A stretch of DNA of 64,000 nt from an uncultured Vampirovibrio sp. (lineage in GTDB: Bacteria > Cyanobacteriota > Vampirovibrionia > Gastranaerophilales > Gastranaerophilaceae). Below, piece after piece: positions 60,745-64,000 of the stretch; the first letter of the stretch is position 1, and each line of letters begins with the position of its first letter. A model generated the notes under the pieces. The model saw only the letters and a list, made by a program, of their open reading frames with translations. It did no database searches and was not told the DNA's origin. Made by a program: the position numbers and the translations under genes. The stretch is from contig CAJTLW010000003.1 in the NCBI GenBank assembly GCA_910577515.1, positions 124,001-188,000 of the forward strand, read 5' to 3'.

Positions 60745-61577
60745 AAAAGCTTATTTTTGCCACTATCATCATACATTGATTTTCTTATTTTTTGAATGGA
60801 ATTTAAAGTATTTATAAATTCCGTTTTTGGCATATTCTTTAATTCTTTTAAATTTTTAATGAATTTATCCACTAAATCATTAAAATTATCCTTGTTTAAT
60901 TCAAGCATATCAAGGGCAAGAGAAATATCCGTGAGCGCTAGCCTTGTTGTATCGCGAAATCCGCTTGATGCAATTTTTAACGCTTCATTATCCTCTTTTA
61001 TAGCAGTATTTAATAGGGTGCAAGATAAAAGCATCGGCAGATGGGATATCAGGCATGCTCTTGCATCATGGGTGTTTTCCTCCATGATTATTGGTTTTGC
61101 ACCCATTTTTTTAATCAAATCTTCTAAAATTTCATTTTTTTTGTTTAAAATCCATTTTGTGCCTGAAAATAGCTCTGCAAAAGAATTTTCAAACCCTGAA
61201 AACTCTGTTCCTGCCATAGGATGCCCGCCGATGAAATTATAGGGACGCTTTTTATTGTTTACAAACCTTTTTAATGATGAAACATCTGTCACTATTGTAT
61301 CAGGGCGCACGATATCTTCGAGTTTGTCAAGCACATCAAGGGTTTCAGACATCCTAGAGCATACAAAAACTACATTGCATGCTGCTAAATCTTCTAAAAC
61401 AGGACTTGAATATGTGCAAAATTCAGCCGCTTTTTTATGGCTGCTTTTTGAAATTCCGACTAGTTCATAATCTCCGGTTTCATAAAGTGCTTTTAAAATT
61501 GAGCCTCCGATTAAACCTAAGCCTGCAACTCCTATTTTAAGCCCTGTTTTAAAATTTCTATTTTCCATAGTTTCCAT
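60741..61577 (-). CDS. tyrA: Prephenate (arogenate) dehydrogenase
   Basis: 278 residues. NAD-binding GVAGLGLIGGSILKAL at the N-terminus, VTDVSSLKR, IGGHPMAGTEFSGF and the helical dimer domain (LISHLPMLLSC, ASSGFRDTTRLA) are diagnostic. It makes the tyrosine precursor. A TATAAT lies 11 bases before ATG 61577 with no ribosome site, so the leader is only a few bases long. An internal ATG at 61568 is an alternative. Confidence 0.95.
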   Translation of the reverse strand: METMENRNFKTGLKIGVAGLGLIGGSILKALYETGDYELVGISKSSHKKAAEFCTYSSPVLEDLAACNVVFVCSRMSETLDVLDKLEDIVRPDTIVTDVSSLKRFVNNKKRPYNFIGGHPMAGTEFSGFENSFAELFSGTKWILNKKNEILEDLIKKMGAKPIIMEENTHDARACLISHLPMLLSCTLLNTAIKEDNEALKIASSGFRDTTRLALTDISLALDMLELNKDNFNDLVDKFIKNLKELKNMPKTEFINTLNSIQKIRKSMYDDSGKNKLL

Positions 61578-61588
61578 AATATATTTAT

Positions 61589-61594
61589 ATTATA
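61589..61594 (-). promoter_or_regulatory. -10 box close to the tyrA start
   Basis: TATAAT on the minus strand at 61594-61589, 11 bases upstream of the ATG; the predicted leader is about four to five bases. Confidence 0.45.
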
Positions 61595-61656
61595 ATTGAA
61601 ACAAAAGAATTTATATTCAAAGGATTAATAATTTAAAGCTAAGGAGCTATATATTT

Positions 61657-62160
61657 ATGGAAATTAAAAGAGGAAAAGCGTTTAAATTTGGCGATGGTAT
61701 CTCTACAGACCATATTGCACCGGGAAGACTATTTCACCTTAGAAGTAATTTGGAAGAATTTTCAAAGCATGTTTTAGAAGATGCAGACCCTGACTTTGCA
61801 AGTAAAATGCAAAAAGGTGATTTTGTCGTTGCAGGAAACAATTTTGGATTGGGTTCAAGCCGCGAGCATGCTCCTCAAATTATTAAAATTGCAGGGGTAG
61901 GTGCCGTTATTGCTAAAAGCTTTGCAAGAATTTTCTACAGAAATGCTATAAATATTGGGCTTTTACTTATTGAATGCGATACTGATAAAATTGATGCAGG
62001 AGATGAGCTTGAACTGGATGTCAAAAATGGCATATTAAAAGATGTGACAAAAGGCCTAGAGATTAAAATTACCCCTCTTCCTGATGTTATGATTAAACTC
62101 TTAGGGGATGGCGGGCTTATTGAACACCTTAAAAAACATGGTGATTTTAGTCTTGTGTAA
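61657..62160 (+). CDS. LeuD/aconitase-type dehydratase small subunit
   Basis: 167 residues: the swivel domain of the aconitase superfamily, with DGISTDHIAPGRL, GDFVVAGNNFGLGSSREHAP and SFARIFYRNAINIGL. Usually it pairs with a LeuC-like large subunit; none lies beside it. The gene next to it encodes an NAD-type isocitrate dehydrogenase, so it may be the small subunit of a two-part aconitase for 2-oxoglutarate supply rather than leucine synthesis. The 3-isopropylmalate role cannot be excluded. Confidence 0.88.
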   Translation: MEIKRGKAFKFGDGISTDHIAPGRLFHLRSNLEEFSKHVLEDADPDFASKMQKGDFVVAGNNFGLGSSREHAPQIIKIAGVGAVIAKSFARIFYRNAINIGLLLIECDTDKIDAGDELELDVKNGILKDVTKGLEIKITPLPDVMIKLLGDGGLIEHLKKHGDFSLV

Positions 62161-62164
62161 ATAA

Positions 62165-62184
62165 TAAATTCCATAAATGGCATA
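62165..62184 (-). repeat. Dyad element TATGCCA-N4-TGGAATA, copy 6
   Basis: On the minus strand TATGCCA TTTA TGGAATTTA, in the 51-bp gap between the small dehydratase subunit gene and the isocitrate dehydrogenase gene, 4 bases after the stop codon at 62160. Confidence 0.6.
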
Positions 62185-62211
62185 TATATTGATAATTGAT
62201 AAGGGGATAAA

Positions 62212-63213
62212 ATGCACAATATAACATTAATTGAAGGAGATGGAATCGGGCCTGAAATAGCAGATGCTGTTGTAAAGATAATTGATGCAGCGGGTGTTAA
62301 AATAAATTGGGACAGGCAAACTGCCGGCCTTGATGTTATAGAAAAAGAAGGTGTTCCCCTTCCAAACCGTGTAATTGAAAGCATAAAGAAAAATAAAATT
62401 GCACTCAAGGCTCCTGTTACAACCCCTATCGGCAAGGGTTTTCGCTCTGTTAATGTTCAATTAAGACGCGAATTGGATTTATATGCAAATGTACGCCCAT
62501 GTAAAAATATTGATGGCATCAAAACCCCTTTTAATGATGTGGATTTAGTTGTAATAAGGGAAAATACTGAAGATTTATATGCAGGAATTGAGCGAAAAGT
62601 AGATGATGATACTATGGAAGCTATTAAGCTTATTACAAGAAAAGCAAGCACCAGAATTGTAAAATATGCTTTTGAATATGCTAAAAAAATGGGCAGAAAA
62701 ACTGTATGGGCGGTTTCAAAAGCAAATATCTGCAAATTAACGGATGGCTTATTTTTGGAATGCGCGCGTGAAGTTGCAAAAGATTACCCTGAAATAGAAT
62801 ATAAAGAAATTTTGGTGGATGCACTTTGTATGCAGCTTGTGCAAAATCCTTCAAAGTTTGATGTTTTAGTGCTTCCAAACCTTTACGGGGATATAGTTTC
62901 AGACCTCACAGCAGGGCTTATAGGCGGCCTTGGTGTAGCACAGGGTGCAAATATAGGATTAGATGCTGCTGTATATGAGCCTGTTCATGGTTCAGCACCT
63001 GATATCAAAGGACAAAACCTTGCAAATCCTTCTGCACTTTTAATGTGTGCAATTGAAATGCTAAAAAATATTGATGAATTTGATGCTGCACAAAAAATTG
63101 AAAAAGCCTTATTTAAAACAATAAAAGAAGGCAGGGTTTTAACGCAGGATTTGGGCGGCTCTTCTAAAACCACCGAATTTAGGGATGAAATTATCAAAAA
63201 TCTTTCAATCTAA
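62212..63213 (+). CDS. NAD-dependent isocitrate dehydrogenase (IDH/IMDH family)
   Basis: 333 residues. ITLIEGDGIGPEIADAV opens; TTPIGKGFRSVNVQLRRELD is the isocitrate-type substrate loop (Ser followed by Asn and LRR), not the IMDH type; VIRENTEDLYAGIE, VLPNLYGDIVSDLTAGLIGG and EPVHGSAPDIKGQNLANP bind metal and NAD. It converts isocitrate to 2-oxoglutarate. It follows the LeuD-like gene by 51 bp and has AAGGGG before the ATG. Confidence 0.9.
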   Translation: MHNITLIEGDGIGPEIADAVVKIIDAAGVKINWDRQTAGLDVIEKEGVPLPNRVIESIKKNKIALKAPVTTPIGKGFRSVNVQLRRELDLYANVRPCKNIDGIKTPFNDVDLVVIRENTEDLYAGIERKVDDDTMEAIKLITRKASTRIVKYAFEYAKKMGRKTVWAVSKANICKLTDGLFLECAREVAKDYPEIEYKEILVDALCMQLVQNPSKFDVLVLPNLYGDIVSDLTAGLIGGLGVAQGANIGLDAAVYEPVHGSAPDIKGQNLANPSALLMCAIEMLKNIDEFDAAQKIEKALFKTIKEGRVLTQDLGGSSKTTEFRDEIIKNLSI

Positions 63214-63857
63214 GCCCAAGCGCAAAACGCACGTGTATTTTTGCTCTCAACAAAAGCTATATAGCTGTCAAAATTTTCATTTGTTAAAAATTTTTCGCTT
63301 TTGCAGGGGTTTGCAGGTCTGTTTTGAAAAAGTTTGCTATTTTCCCAGAAGCCTTCATTAACGGAGTTTACTTTAATTGTGTCTATTCCCGTATTTTTTG
63401 CCTGTTGAACAATTTTTGAAACTAAAGTTTCCCCAACCCCTTTATGGCGTCTGGAAATTGATGTGCATATTTCATCCGGCGCAGCCTGAATATGCGATAT
63501 TATTGCAATATTTCCTTGTTCAAAGTCATCATACCCACTTATAACCTTTGCAAGGGCAAGTGTGTTTTCATATTTATCTTCAAGCCCGTAAACATGGACA
63601 TTATCAATTTCTCTGTTGGTGCCTTTAAAACTGTCTGCAATGTCATGTATGAAAGGTGCATTGTATCTCCAGAATCTTTCTATATCCCGAATTTTCATAG
63701 CATCTTTAGGGTCGTTTCGTTCATATTCAACAAAGGAACCATAATCCTTGAGGCCGTCAGTTCTCCTTATTTTGACGTCCGTATCAAGATATTTTTTGCA
63801 AAATGCGGTATTGTTATTTGCTTTATAAGAATTGTTATAAAAACTGCAGACTTCCAT
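63210..63857 (-). CDS. GNAT-like acetyltransferase (paralogue B)
   Basis: 215 residues, related to the protein at 58892-59524: both share a Cys-containing start, GSFVEYERNDPKD, VHVYGLEDKYENTLALAK and RRHKGVGETLVSKIVQQAKN (acetyl-CoA loop), then a GFWENSKLF-type end. Probably an acetyltransferase of unknown substrate. AAGGAATT precedes the ATG. Its leader shares AAAGCCCCTGAAA (plus strand) with that of the 54296 gene. It overlaps the isocitrate dehydrogenase stop by 4 bases. Confidence 0.65.
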   Translation of the reverse strand: MEVCSFYNNSYKANNNTAFCKKYLDTDVKIRRTDGLKDYGSFVEYERNDPKDAMKIRDIERFWRYNAPFIHDIADSFKGTNREIDNVHVYGLEDKYENTLALAKVISGYDDFEQGNIAIISHIQAAPDEICTSISRRHKGVGETLVSKIVQQAKNTGIDTIKVNSVNEGFWENSKLFQNRPANPCKSEKFLTNENFDSYIAFVESKNTRAFCAWA

Positions 63858-63920
63858 AAAAAATTCCTTTGGTAATTTATTGAAAGCCCCTGAAAAATAA
63901 AAATTGCCTTTTAAAATTTT

Positions 63921-64000
63921 TTAAGCTTTTACCCTGCCGTAAATATCTTTATATCTTATAATGTCTTCTTCAACAAGCTTATCGCCCTTTTGAACTTCAA
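63921..64000 (-). CDS. C-terminal end of a mannose-6-phosphate isomerase-type cupin enzyme (partial)
   Basis: The minus-strand frame from the window edge to TAA at 63923-63921 reads EVQKG, then GDKLVEEDIIRYKDIYGR, ending VKA. This matches the last cupin strands of type II mannose-6-phosphate isomerase / mannose-1-phosphate guanylyltransferase, usually written EVQxGxYLxEDDIxRxxDxYGR. Only about 25 codons are visible, so which of these enzymes it is cannot be decided. It would feed GDP-mannose for surface glycans. Confidence 0.55.
   Translation of the reverse strand, partial: EVQKGDKLVEEDIIRYKDIYGRVKA

Noticed and set aside
60817..60834. Further match to the dyad element (TATGCCA AAAA CGGAATT on the minus strand) inside tyrA
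   Set aside because: Two mismatches and full explanation by the coding sequence (NMPKTEF); kept out of the repeat family.
1..64000. tRNA, rRNA, CRISPR array, insertion sequence or prophage
   Set aside because: No tRNA-like cloverleaf with a TTC-arm, no rRNA stretches, no regularly spaced repeats with unique spacers and no transposase, integrase or phage structural genes were seen.

Overview
The window reads as a chromosome segment of an AT-rich, Gram-negative-type anaerobe. My best guess is a gut lineage of the non-photosynthetic cyanobacterial relatives (Vampirovibrionia/Melainabacteria, order Gastranaerophilales). That rests on the gene mix rather than on a database match. Outer-membrane and LPS genes (kdsB, an LptF/G permease, a TpsB porin) sit beside a separate-subunit acetyl-CoA carboxylase, an ADP-forming acetyl-CoA synthetase (fermentative acetate/ATP), a DUF512-type radical SAM protein common in cyanobacteria and clostridia, and several small lineage-specific proteins. 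No rRNA, tRNA, CRISPR array, IS element or prophage was found.

Layout. 1-0.4 kb: the tail of a Gly-rich protein, its terminator, and a compact candidate type I toxin-antitoxin locus (tiny hydrophobic peptide plus convergent antisense RNA). 0.4-6.8 kb: a minus-strand run accD-accA-PilZ-histidine kinase-HD-GYP regulator-P-loop ATPase, joining fatty-acid synthesis to cyclic-di-GMP-type signalling. 6.9-12 kb: rsgA-polyprenyl synthase-DUF212-MBOAT acyltransferase-SGNH protein, an envelope polymer acylation set. 12.3-16.6 kb: HEAT-like protein, efp-accB-accC and a CCA-adding-type nucleotidyltransferase. 16.6-21.5 kb: TPR proteins, a redox protein, a GT2 glycosyltransferase and a TatD-associated radical SAM protein. 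21.6-26.7 kb: ADP-forming acetyl-CoA synthetase, a 54-residue ribbon-helix-helix regulator and a giant Gly-rich prepilin-like protein.

27-41 kb: GH57 amylase/branching enzyme, amidohydrolase, upp, then pxpA-yvcK-panB-panC (pantothenate), several lineage-specific proteins, mtaB and an rlmD-type methyltransferase. 41.5-50.8 kb: a two-partner secretion locus (tpsB and a 1262-residue TpsA, divergent), a long TPR protein and kdsB. 50.9-56.2 kb: Flp-type pilin, rpsP, ffh, DUF512 radical SAM and a PadR-like regulator. 56.3-64 kb: uppS-rdgB-(RWYDxDP repeat protein)-folE2, two paralogous acetyltransferase-like proteins, an LptF/G permease, tyrA, a LeuD/aconitase-type small subunit with an NAD-type isocitrate dehydrogenase, and the end of a mannose-phosphate cupin enzyme.

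The most notable features are the type I toxin-antitoxin-like locus at 136-393, a dispersed 18-21 bp dyad element (TATGCCA-N4-TGGAATA) present at least six times, genes whose -10 box sits six bases before the ATG (apparently leaderless), a pair of paralogous terminators with a conserved loop and compensated stems, and the two-partner secretion locus with 22-bp-phased direct repeats just upstream of the tpsA -10 box.
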